Both the position numbers and the translations under genes were made by a program. The notes beneath the pieces were generated by a model that was not told where the DNA came from, made no database searches, and saw nothing but the letters and a program-made list of their open reading frames with translations. From assembly GCF_003412465.1 (NCBI RefSeq), contig NZ_QTJV01000014.1, positions 105,317 to 169,316 on the forward strand: DNA of 64,000 nt, given 5' to 3'. The DNA is from Chitinophaga silvisoli. Lineage in GTDB: Bacteria > Bacteroidota > Bacteroidia > Chitinophagales > Chitinophagaceae. Positions 45,360 to 52,693 of the stretch are shown one piece after another. Positions within the stretch are counted from its first letter, which is position 1; every line of letters starts with the position of its first letter.

Positions 45360-46265
45360 ATGAAACTGAAAGAAATCTCAGCATTCTTATGCATTTACAT
45401 TATCTGGGGTACCACATTTTTAGGCATTTCGTATGCGCTTAAGGGTTTTCCGCCATTTATTTTATTAGGACTCCGGTTTACTACTGCAGGGGTATTGTTG
45501 TTGTCATGGCTGATGTATAAGGGAGAAAGACCTGTACACCTGGACACCTGGAAGCAGAACAGCATTTCGGGGGTATTGATCCTGACGATGGGGATCGGGA
45601 GTCTGACCTATGCGGAACAATATATCAGCTCTACAGAGGCGGCTATTGTGGCGGCGCTGGAGCCATTCTGGTTTATGCTGATTGATAAGAAAAGCTGGAA
45701 GTACTATTTTGCTAATAAGATCTCTGTACTGGGCATTATTATCGGTTTTGCGGGTTTGCTGATTTTCTTTAAGGATAGCCTGGCAGTGCAGGCGGGCATG
45801 GATCATGGCAGGACGGTAGGTTTTATGGTGATGGTGTTTGGAACGATAGTATGGGTGCTGGGGGCGTTTCATTCCAAGAAGCCGACGAAGGCGTCTTTGC
45901 TGATGAATGTGTCACAGCAGTTGTTTATTGGGGGTGTGATTAGTCTGGCGATAGCATCGATGAAAGGGGAATGGCAGATTATCAATTGGGGGGCTATTCC
46001 TTTGGCTTCATGGAGTGCGCTGGTATACCTGATCTTTTTTGGGTCGATCCTGGCGCATTTGTCATTTATATGGCTTTTGTCAATAAAACCACCGGCGATG
46101 GTGAGTACGCATACATTTATTAACCCGATAGTAGCGGTGCTGGCGGGGACCTTGATAGCCGGGGAGGCGTTGACGGGCGGACAGGCGATTGGGATAACGG
46201 TGATAGTTGTGGGGGTGGCGTTGAATAATCTGATGCAGTTTAGGGTGGTGCCGGAGGGGAATTAG
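45360..46265 (+). CDS. EamA/DMT-superfamily transporter
   Basis: A 301-residue membrane protein with about ten hydrophobic segments in two EamA halves: the first starts ISAFLCIYIIWGTTFLGISY, the second has IWVLGAFHSKKPT then the motif HTFINPIVAVLAG near 250. DMT carriers export metabolites or amino acids; the substrate is unknown. A terminator follows. Confidence 0.9.
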   Translation: MKLKEISAFLCIYIIWGTTFLGISYALKGFPPFILLGLRFTTAGVLLLSWLMYKGERPVHLDTWKQNSISGVLILTMGIGSLTYAEQYISSTEAAIVAALEPFWFMLIDKKSWKYYFANKISVLGIIIGFAGLLIFFKDSLAVQAGMDHGRTVGFMVMVFGTIVWVLGAFHSKKPTKASLLMNVSQQLFIGGVISLAIASMKGEWQIINWGAIPLASWSALVYLIFFGSILAHLSFIWLLSIKPPAMVSTHTFINPIVAVLAGTLIAGEALTGGQAIGITVIVVGVALNNLMQFRVVPEGN

Positions 46266-46299
46266 ATATGTTTACATTTGGATGTTTATAATGAATTGC

Positions 46300-46325
46300 A
46301 AGCCCCGGACTCGTCTCCGGGGTTT
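46300..46325 (+). terminator. Terminator of the EamA gene
   Basis: Stem CCCCGGA (46303-46309) with TCCGGGG (46316-46322), extended by A-T pairs, and a short T run. Confidence 0.65.
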
Positions 46326-46440
46326 AGTTCATCATCAACTGCTCCAATTCCTCTCTGTGTTTTTCTCCCATTGCGCGGTCGTATGGATAGCAGTGAATAA
46401 TCGCCTCACCTAAGGGAGTTAATTCATATATCACCTTCCA
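46324..46440 (-). pseudogene. Possible C-terminal remnant of a helix-turn-helix regulator
   Basis: About 38 codons read KVIYELTPLGEAIIHCYPYD and end EELEQLMMN with a stop at 46324. ELTPLGE resembles the wing of winged-helix regulators. It has no start codon of its own except an internal ATG, and a stop lies just before it in the frame. It overlaps the end of the GNAT-MarR gene in another frame. Confidence 0.3.
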
Positions 46441-47405
46441 TTCTTAAGTTGCATCGCTCTCTGCAGGAACGACTGTCCTGCAATTTTCTCTTCTGCCTGC
46501 TCTATTGCCTGCAGCAAATTATGCTCATTATTGGCGATTTCGGCTAGTGCGCCGCCTATTACGTTCCATACCGGGCTCATTTTTTCAACCAGCTCATTCC
46601 CTTTTGGCGTTAGCAGGATGAATCGTTTGCGTTCATCTTGCCTGTCCTTTTTCGATTTAATAAGGCCTTGTTTTTCCAACTCTTTCAATAAAGAAATGGT
46701 AGATGGATGTGTATAGCCTATTTCATTTGCCAGTTCAACGACGCTGATCATTTTTTTCCGGTGCAGGGTATAGATGACCGGGAACCATTTAGGTTCAAAA
46801 TCAATATCGAAGAGCTGGTAGATGGCTGCACCATCTTTGCGCAATTGTTCACTGAGCCTTTGTAGCCTGGTAGAGAGTGCCAGCACTCCCACTTCGTTGA
46901 TCACGTTGGTTTTTGCCGGATTTAGATCCAGTGAATAGAAAACGTTATCGGCGCTCATTAAGGGGAACCTGGGCGGCAACATGTATTTTTCAATCCGCTG
47001 AAACTGGTTGCGCTCATAAAAACGCTGTGCTGCTTTTAATATGGAGACTGTGCCCAGATATAAATGATGAATTAGCTGCTCTTTGCAAAAAGCAATCAGG
47101 CCCTCCAGCAATTTCTGCGCAATATTCAGTTCCTTGCCCCTGTATGCCTGTTTTACGAACATTTTCCTGATAGCCGCGGAACCTGAATCAAATTTCACCA
47201 TGGCAATGGTGCCAGCCAATTCACCATTAATGAATGCGCCCCAGAAATTACCGCCGCTTTTGATATAGAAGTCTTCGATATTCAAAAGATCCGGTTGGTC
47301 GCTGATTGTTATAGGAATGTTGAACTCTTTTTGCTGGATATTCAAAACCAGATCGATGATTTGCCGGGAATGGGTGTTATTTAAGCATTGGATTTCTATG
47401 GGCAT
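46431..47405 (-). CDS. GNAT-MarR fusion regulator/acetyltransferase
   Basis: A 324-residue two-domain protein. Residues about 1-150 are a GNAT acetyltransferase (FVKQAYRGKELNIAQKLLEG as the acetyl-CoA loop) and about 175-320 are a MarR winged helix (VVELANEIGYTHPSTISLL, SKKDRQDERKRFILLTPKG). The more usual bifunctional arrangement has the MarR part first. A 19-bp perfect palindrome lies immediately upstream of the ATG, consistent with autoregulation. A role in drug or metabolite acetylation is possible, but unproven. Confidence 0.9.
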   Translation of the reverse strand: MPIEIQCLNNTHSRQIIDLVLNIQQKEFNIPITISDQPDLLNIEDFYIKSGGNFWGAFINGELAGTIAMVKFDSGSAAIRKMFVKQAYRGKELNIAQKLLEGLIAFCKEQLIHHLYLGTVSILKAAQRFYERNQFQRIEKYMLPPRFPLMSADNVFYSLDLNPAKTNVINEVGVLALSTRLQRLSEQLRKDGAAIYQLFDIDFEPKWFPVIYTLHRKKMISVVELANEIGYTHPSTISLLKELEKQGLIKSKKDRQDERKRFILLTPKGNELVEKMSPVWNVIGGALAEIANNEHNLLQAIEQAEEKIAGQSFLQRAMQLKNGR

Positions 47406-47407
47406 GC

Positions 47408-47453
47408 ATTTATGTATTTAACTACGCAAAACTACGTAGTTAAATACATAAAT
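47408..47453. promoter_or_regulatory. 19-bp perfect inverted repeat, likely MarR operator
   Basis: Arms 47408-47426 and 47435-47453 are perfect inverted repeats separated by 8 nt. The repeat ends 3 nt before the ATG of the GNAT-MarR gene, and a second 12-bp palindrome (AACTACGTAGTT, 47430-47441) overlaps its centre. Such symmetry and position suit a dimer or dimer-of-dimers site for the adjacent regulator. Confidence 0.7.
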
Positions 47454-47517
47454 GGAAATAAATTTATGAAAATCAGCCGTTAACACCGGGGGAACGATTG
47501 TCCCCCTAGCTGTAAAT

Positions 47518-47682
47518 GGTTATAATTTCCCGATGGAATCCAAAGAGTAATGTTTTTAATTCCTCAGTGGTACCAAAGGTTAATGTCTTTAATTCCTCAG
47601 TGGTACCTAAAGGTTAATATTTATAATTTCTCAATGGTACCCAAGGATTAATGTTTATAATTTCTCGATGATACCCAAAGAT
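47518..47682. repeat. Five tandem copies (about 34 bp) of the 3' end of the nucleoside phosphorylase gene
   Basis: Units at 47518-47547 (partial), 47548-47580, 47581-47614, 47615-47648 and 47649-47682. The last one is the end of the phosphorylase gene itself; on the minus strand each unit reads as a variant of the final GIIEKL codons, stop and 3' flank. The four copies outside the gene diverge by several bases. Confidence 0.85.
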
Positions 47683-48536
47683 TTTTGGATCAAAGTCTCC
47701 ACGGCGGCACCGCCGTCTTTAGAAAATTCCTTCTTCACCCTGTTTGCTACAATCGCACTGATGGACAGGCAATCGTGGCCAAGGATCCTACCCATGCCAT
47801 AGATCCCGGAGGTCTCCATTTCGAAGTTGGAAATAAAATGCTCCCCGTCTTTGAAGGCAGTAAGCTGATCGAGCAGGTCGGGGTGAGAAAGTTTGCCTCT
47901 CAGTGCGCGACCCTGTGGCGCATAAAATCCCGGGCAGGTAATAGTGATACCGGCATGATATCCATCCTTAAATTGATTTGCAAGGGCCTCAGAGGCGCTA
48001 AAAAGAGTTGGACTTGCGCTTCCTTCCCTGATAATTACCTGCTTGCTAAAAGCGGCCAAAAGGTCCTTTTCTGCTGCGGTGTTCTCAAACTGGTACCAGG
48101 GCAACAGGTTATCCAGGCCCAGGCCATGAGAAGATACAACGAAGCTATCCACAGGTACGCTTGCCTGCAGGGATCCGGAGGTACCCAGGCGGATTACTTT
48201 CAGGGCAGTAAGCTGCGGCTTTATCGTTCTGGAATTAAAATCTATATTTACGAGGGCATCCAGTTCGTTCAGCACGATATCGATATTATCTGTACCGATA
48301 CCGGTCGAAACCACGGAGATTCTTTTTTTACCGATATAACCGGTATGGGTGACAAACTCCCGGTGTTGACGGGTCACCTCCACTTTATCAAAATGTTTGC
48401 TCACCACTTCTACCCTATCCGGGTCGCCTACGGTGATGATGGTGTCGGCAAGTTCCTCGGGTCTCACATCCAGATGGTACACGGCTCCGCGGCTATTGAG
48501 GATCAGTTCGGATTCTGCAATTCTATTATTTTCCAT
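47655..48536 (-). CDS. Nucleoside phosphorylase (uridine phosphorylase-like)
   Basis: A 293-residue enzyme of the PNP/UDP phosphorylase family, started at ATG 48536 (MENNRIAESEL). Motifs: VGDPDRVEVVSKHFD near 35, GTGIGTDNIDIVL (cut), LGTSGSL around 120-130 and the ribose-binding MET of FEMETSGIYGMG near 240. It should cleave a pyrimidine or purine nucleoside with phosphate for salvage; the base specificity is not certain. Its 3' end is the source of the tandem repeats downstream. Confidence 0.9.
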   Translation of the reverse strand: MENNRIAESELILNSRGAVYHLDVRPEELADTIITVGDPDRVEVVSKHFDKVEVTRQHREFVTHTGYIGKKRISVVSTGIGTDNIDIVLNELDALVNIDFNSRTIKPQLTALKVIRLGTSGSLQASVPVDSFVVSSHGLGLDNLLPWYQFENTAAEKDLLAAFSKQVIIREGSASPTLFSASEALANQFKDGYHAGITITCPGFYAPQGRALRGKLSHPDLLDQLTAFKDGEHFISNFEMETSGIYGMGRILGHDCLSISAIVANRVKKEFSKDGGAAVETLIQKSLGIIEKL

Positions 48537-48564
48537 GAAAAAAATATATTTAGTTTGAAAAATA

Positions 48565-48595
48565 TTTGGCAAATATCAGAAATTTACTACTTTTG
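48565..48595 (+). promoter_or_regulatory. Promoter of the tRNA-Cys gene
   Basis: TTTG (48565-48568), a 19-nt spacer and TACTTTTG (48588-48595) match the Bacteroidota promoter consensus exactly. The mature tRNA begins 34 nt after the -7 element. Confidence 0.75.
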
Positions 48596-48629
48596 CCATC
48601 CCAATAATTGATGGGGCAAACAAAAAAAT

Positions 48630-48700
48630 GGTATCGTGGCCGAGCGGCTAGGCTGAGCTCTGCAAAAGCTCCTACAGCGGTTCGAATCCGCTCGATACCT
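48630..48700 (+). tRNA. tRNA-Cys (GCA)
   Basis: A 71-nt cloverleaf: 7-bp acceptor stem GGTATCG/CGATACC with T discriminator, D arm with GGCTAGG, anticodon stem GAGCT/AGCTC around CTGCAAA (anticodon GCA) and T arm AGCGG-TTCGAAT-CCGCT. CCA is not encoded. A promoter and a strong terminator flank it. Confidence 0.95.
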
Positions 48701-48709
48701 CTGGAACTT

Positions 48710-48740
48710 GAGATCACAGAAATGTGATCTCTTTTTTTTT
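48710..48740 (+). terminator. Terminator of tRNA-Cys
   Basis: A perfect 9-bp stem (48710-48718 with 48723-48731), GAAA loop and nine or more T residues. Confidence 0.92.
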
Positions 48741-48943
48741 GTATCAATTTACAGTTAGGGGGTGATTTGCAGAAAGTTATAATACCCTTCCGGTGAAGTA
48801 AAGACTTAGCTTTACCTAGACCTCATATACATAAATCGACAAAAAATGGTTGTTGGTTAATTAATTAATAGAATAGCCGGCCCCGTTAGCCTCATTGAAT
48901 TGTCCCAATATTTATGTATGTATCCGGTGAAATTGATTTGTAA
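48741..48943. other. Intergenic region between tRNA-Cys and the integrase remnant
   Basis: About 200 bp. I looked for a direct repeat of the tRNA 3' end as an attachment site and did not find one. Confidence 0.4.
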
Positions 48944-49132
48944 TACGCGTTATCGTATAAACAGAAAGGACACCCAATATGTATTCAGTATTGTGTTAGC
49001 CTGAAGGAAAGGACAGTTTGTCACACAAAAATCTATATTCCATTTGACTGCTGGAACAGGAAACTAAGGAAAAGCAGTAATGATATAGTGAAACGCATAC
49101 AATTACTCATAGAAAAATTCCTGTCAGCATAA
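48944..49132 (+). pseudogene. Probable remnant of a tyrosine recombinase (arm-binding domain)
   Basis: An open stretch of 62 codons with no start: KQKGHPICIQYCV, then KIYIPFDCWNRKLRK and end IQLLIEKFLSA. The pattern of Gly-x-Pro-Ile, a central basic beta hairpin and a Trp before basic residues resembles the N-terminal arm-DNA-binding domain of Bacteroidota integrases. It begins about 240 nt after tRNA-Cys in the same orientation. The match is by eye and the catalytic domain is absent. Confidence 0.4.
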
Positions 49133-49135
49133 ATG

Positions 49136-51526
49136 TTATTCGGTTCTTAGACTTTTTACCGGATCAGTTAGCGCCGCTTTCATGGATTGAAAACTTACTG
49201 TTAACACGGCAATCAAAATTGCCAGTATACCTATTCCTGCAAATATCCACCACTGTATGGTAATTCTGTTAGCAAATCCGTCCAGCCATCGGTTCATGCT
49301 CCACCAGCATAAGGGCGTGGCAATGATAATAGCTATGAGTATCAGTTTTACGAAATCCTTTGTCAACAATTGCACTATACCTGCTACGCTGGCACCCAGT
49401 ACTTTGCGGATACCTATTTCCTTAGTCCGTCTGCTGACATTGTAGGCGGTCAATCCCAGCAAGCCCAGGCAGGTAATGAAGACAGTGAATGCTGAGAATA
49501 TGCTGACAATTTTACCAAACCGGATATCTGCTTTATATTGGCGGTCGTACATTTCATCCATAAAATAATAGTCGAACGGGTGACCGCTGAAATACGACTG
49601 CCAGGTTTTTTCAACGGCAGTAAGATCGGCGCGGATATTACCCCCATCCATCTTTAGCAAATAATAGCCATAAGGAGGGTTCTCATCATAAGAGTGGATC
49701 ATAGGCATCTGGGCTTCTTTCCAGGACCGCTGGCGGTAATTTTTCATCACGCCTACTATCGTGTGATACTTGCTATTGTCAGACTGCAGTGTAATTTTTT
49801 CTCCTATAGCGGCTGCAGCTGAGGGGAATCCCAACAAATGGGCAGCTTCTTCATTGATGATGACATCATGCTTGTTTTCTGAACCTGGAAAGAAATTGCG
49901 ACCAGCTACCATAGTAATTCCCAAAACCGGAATAAAGTCAGCGTCAATAACATAGTGATAATAATTAAATCCCGCATGCATCTCGTCTCCCATCCTTGTG
50001 ATCGCATTATTTGTATTCATAAATCCTTTATCCAGGCCGGGAACCGAGCCCGCCCAGGCTACCTTTTTAATGCCAGGTATTCCCAGTAACTCGTCTTTAA
50101 ATGCCATTCTATGCCGCAAACTCAAAGAATCCCATTCTCCTCCGGCGCATCTTACTACCAGTGTTTGTTTAATATCCATACCTATTTGCTGGCTACGGAG
50201 GTAAACAAGTTGTTGATATATGATCAAGGCTGCTGCCAGCACTATAATGGCTACTGAAAATTGACTGACCACCAGCGCTTTTCTCAACCAGCTTCCCTTT
50301 GGCGTGTTAGTAAAGCTTCTGTTGGTCACGCTCACAGGCTTTACCGCCGATAATACAAAGGCAGGATACAATCCTGATAACAAACAATTGAAAACAAATA
50401 ACCCGATGCTCATGATCCAGAAACCAGCATCGCTAAAAATGCTGGTGTTGGAGGGTTTGTCAACCAGGTTTAGATAAATGGGCGCTGCTATTTTAATGAT
50501 GATAAGCGCCAGAACAAATGACAGTATATTGATCAATAGCGATTCTGCCAGAAACTGTTGGATGAGCGATAACCTGGAGGAACCCAATACTTTCCGGATG
50601 GCACCCTCCTTAGATCTTTCAACAGACCGGGCTGTGGTTAAATTCACATAATTAATAGAACCTGTTAGCAAGATCAGGCTGGCAATTACCAGCAGAAAAT
50701 TTACCGTTCTTGCGTCACCATTAATTTCCGGTTCGAATTCTTTATGAGAATACAAATGTATTTTTTTGATAGGTTCCGCTGTGAATACTTCATTTTTCAA
50801 TTTTTCTTCAGAAAATTTCCTAAGCTTTTGATTAAAGGCAGTAAGATCAACGCCCGGAGACAGTTGCAAATACAGGTAGTTATTATTGCCTGTCCAGCTA
50901 TCTACTTTATGGCCAAATTTTTCAATAAACGAAAAAGGAAGCAGCACATTTATTTTTAAGTGCGTGTTTTCCGGTACATCTCTGATCACGCCTCTTATGG
51001 TTACAATATGCCCTCTAATTTTTAATGTTTGGCCGAGCACATTCCTGTTTCCGAAAAATTTCTCTGCTATCGTTTCCGTAATAACAGCATCCGTGGCCCC
51101 CCTCAGCACCGTTTGCTTATTTCCCTGGATGAATTGAAAGTTAAAAATGGAGAAAACAGCGGGATCGGCCGCGAATATTTTATCTATCAGAAAAGCTTTA
51201 TTTTCCCCGTCGCTCACTTCATTCATTTTAAGATTCTCCATCCTTGCATAATCCACAATTTCAGGTATTCTGAGTTTTAACTCAGGAGCTGCGGCCGGAT
51301 AGGTTTCAGCATCGGTGGTGACATATTCCCCTCCCCTGTACAGATCGAGCGTTACGCGATAAATATGCTCCGCTTTTTCATGAACGTTTTCATAGCTGTA
51401 TTCGAATCTTGCATAATGAATAATCAAAAGAGAAGCGGCGATGGCAAGTGCCAAACCGCCTACATTCAGGAGGGAATAAAATCTATCCTTCTGCAAGTTG
51501 CGCCAGGCAAAGCGAATATTGTTCAT
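49136..51526 (-). CDS. FtsX/MacB-type ABC transporter permease
   Basis: A 796-residue permease started at ATG 51526 (MNNIRFAWRNLQKDRFYSLL). It has two MacB-like halves, each with a periplasmic core and FtsX-type membrane helices; hydrophobic segments are at about residues 20-42, 285-310, 335-360, 380-410, 430-455 and three near the end. The phrase SRRTKEIGIRKVLGAS (about 680) is typical. Its ATPase partner is not adjacent, as is common for this family in Bacteroidota. Role (antimicrobial export or lipoprotein handling) is unknown. Confidence 0.9.
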   Translation of the reverse strand: MNNIRFAWRNLQKDRFYSLLNVGGLALAIAASLLIIHYARFEYSYENVHEKAEHIYRVTLDLYRGGEYVTTDAETYPAAAPELKLRIPEIVDYARMENLKMNEVSDGENKAFLIDKIFAADPAVFSIFNFQFIQGNKQTVLRGATDAVITETIAEKFFGNRNVLGQTLKIRGHIVTIRGVIRDVPENTHLKINVLLPFSFIEKFGHKVDSWTGNNNYLYLQLSPGVDLTAFNQKLRKFSEEKLKNEVFTAEPIKKIHLYSHKEFEPEINGDARTVNFLLVIASLILLTGSINYVNLTTARSVERSKEGAIRKVLGSSRLSLIQQFLAESLLINILSFVLALIIIKIAAPIYLNLVDKPSNTSIFSDAGFWIMSIGLFVFNCLLSGLYPAFVLSAVKPVSVTNRSFTNTPKGSWLRKALVVSQFSVAIIVLAAALIIYQQLVYLRSQQIGMDIKQTLVVRCAGGEWDSLSLRHRMAFKDELLGIPGIKKVAWAGSVPGLDKGFMNTNNAITRMGDEMHAGFNYYHYVIDADFIPVLGITMVAGRNFFPGSENKHDVIINEEAAHLLGFPSAAAAIGEKITLQSDNSKYHTIVGVMKNYRQRSWKEAQMPMIHSYDENPPYGYYLLKMDGGNIRADLTAVEKTWQSYFSGHPFDYYFMDEMYDRQYKADIRFGKIVSIFSAFTVFITCLGLLGLTAYNVSRRTKEIGIRKVLGASVAGIVQLLTKDFVKLILIAIIIATPLCWWSMNRWLDGFANRITIQWWIFAGIGILAILIAVLTVSFQSMKAALTDPVKSLRTE

Positions 51527-52051
51527 AGAGGTACAGCATTTAAAGCCAACTGTTAGCAACAGCTTTTATGCCATAGTTAATGAGGTTTATTTTCAGGCAG
51601 CTAACAAATAGTATAAAATAATTAATTGTCCGGAAACGGACAGTGTGCGTTCTTTTGCGCGCTGGCAAGCAGGTTAAATCGCCATAATGAAAAATCATTT
51701 CCATACAACCCCTGGGAACAATGGTTTGCTTTTGGGGTGTATCTTCTTTAGGACTTTCAAAAGTTCATTAGCATTTGAAAAGTGTTGCTAAATCTTCATA
51801 CGGTTCGTAGGTTCGATAGTCCATTTATTTTATTACTTATACCCTTGTACCTTAAAATACACCCTATTTTACATGAGGGCAAGTATCAAGTGTCAGCTGC
51901 GTGGTGATACCATTATTTATATTCTCCCACTTCCATTATGCCTCTTACAATGAGTAAAAATGAAGAGATCAGAGGATAGTAATAAAAAAAATCATTTCCT
52001 TTTAAGTTTAGCCCTGCTTTTGCATTCAAGCATGGCACCAAAACTTACCAC
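51527..52051. other. Intergenic region, nothing recognised
   Basis: About 525 bp between the permease and the response regulator. A short plus-strand frame (51960 onward) overlaps the end of the regulator gene on the other strand and has no support. No RNA gene, repeat or terminator was recognised. Confidence 0.4.
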
Positions 52052-52693
52052 CTACGGTATCATGAACTGTTGTTGGTTGGCTGCCATGATAAGCTCAGCT
52101 ACGTTTTTTACATCAAATTTTTGCATGAGATTTCTCCGGTGAGTTTCAATCGTAAGCGGGCTTAAAAAAAGCTCCTGGGCTATAACCTGGCTTGTCTTTC
52201 CCTCCGCGATCAATGCTAAAATTTGTTTCTCGCGACGGGTTAATTGAGGCCGGCCACGTAGCTGATTTTGGGATGGGCGACTGATGATCTCTATTACTTC
52301 TTTGCTATAACATATATTTCCCCTTATAGCCTCTGAAATACAATTTCTTAACTCTTCAATAGAGCTGTTCTTTAACAGGTAACCACTGGCACCATTTTGA
52401 ATAGTTTCCATAATAATGCTCCTTTCGGTATGGTTACTTACAACGAGTATAATGGTTTGTACCGATTCCTTTTTTATCATCTTACAAAGGTCCATTCCAT
52501 TAATATCAGGCAGGGTAATGTCAAGCAGTATCAGATCAAGCCTATTGAGCCTGATAAAAGACAGCAGGTCATTGCCGGTGCCAAAACCTCCTACTATCTG
52601 TAAGTTAGCTTCATGTTGGAGTGAGGTCTTTAAACCTTCTATTACAATTGGATGATCATCCACGATAGCGGTAAGTAGTTTATTCATTGCCAT
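52052..52693 (-). CDS. NarL/LuxR-type response regulator
   Basis: A 213-residue regulator with receiver (1-120; DDHP at 12-15, Asp58 in LLDITLPD, Lys in YLLKNS) and a LuxR HTH (about 150-208: LTRREKQILALIAEGK, SPLTIETHRRNLMQKF). Starts at ATG 52693 or ATG 52687 are both inside the end of the kinase gene, so translation is coupled. It is the partner of the kinase upstream. Confidence 0.94.
   Translation of the reverse strand: MAMNKLLTAIVDDHPIVIEGLKTSLQHEANLQIVGGFGTGNDLLSFIRLNRLDLILLDITLPDINGMDLCKMIKKESVQTIILVVSNHTERSIIMETIQNGASGYLLKNSSIEELRNCISEAIRGNICYSKEVIEIISRPSQNQLRGRPQLTRREKQILALIAEGKTSQVIAQELFLSPLTIETHRRNLMQKFDVKNVAELIMAANQQQFMIP

Noticed and set aside
48550..48747. Minus-strand frame across tRNA-Cys.
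   Set aside because: It is a shadow of the tRNA gene, its promoter and terminator.
48700..49135. Attachment-site duplication of the tRNA-Cys 3' end.
   Set aside because: No copy of the tRNA 3' end of useful length was seen downstream within the window region inspected.
51960..52142. Plus-strand 60-codon frame at the end of the NarL-type regulator gene.
   Set aside because: The second half is antisense to a clear coding region and the first half has no support.
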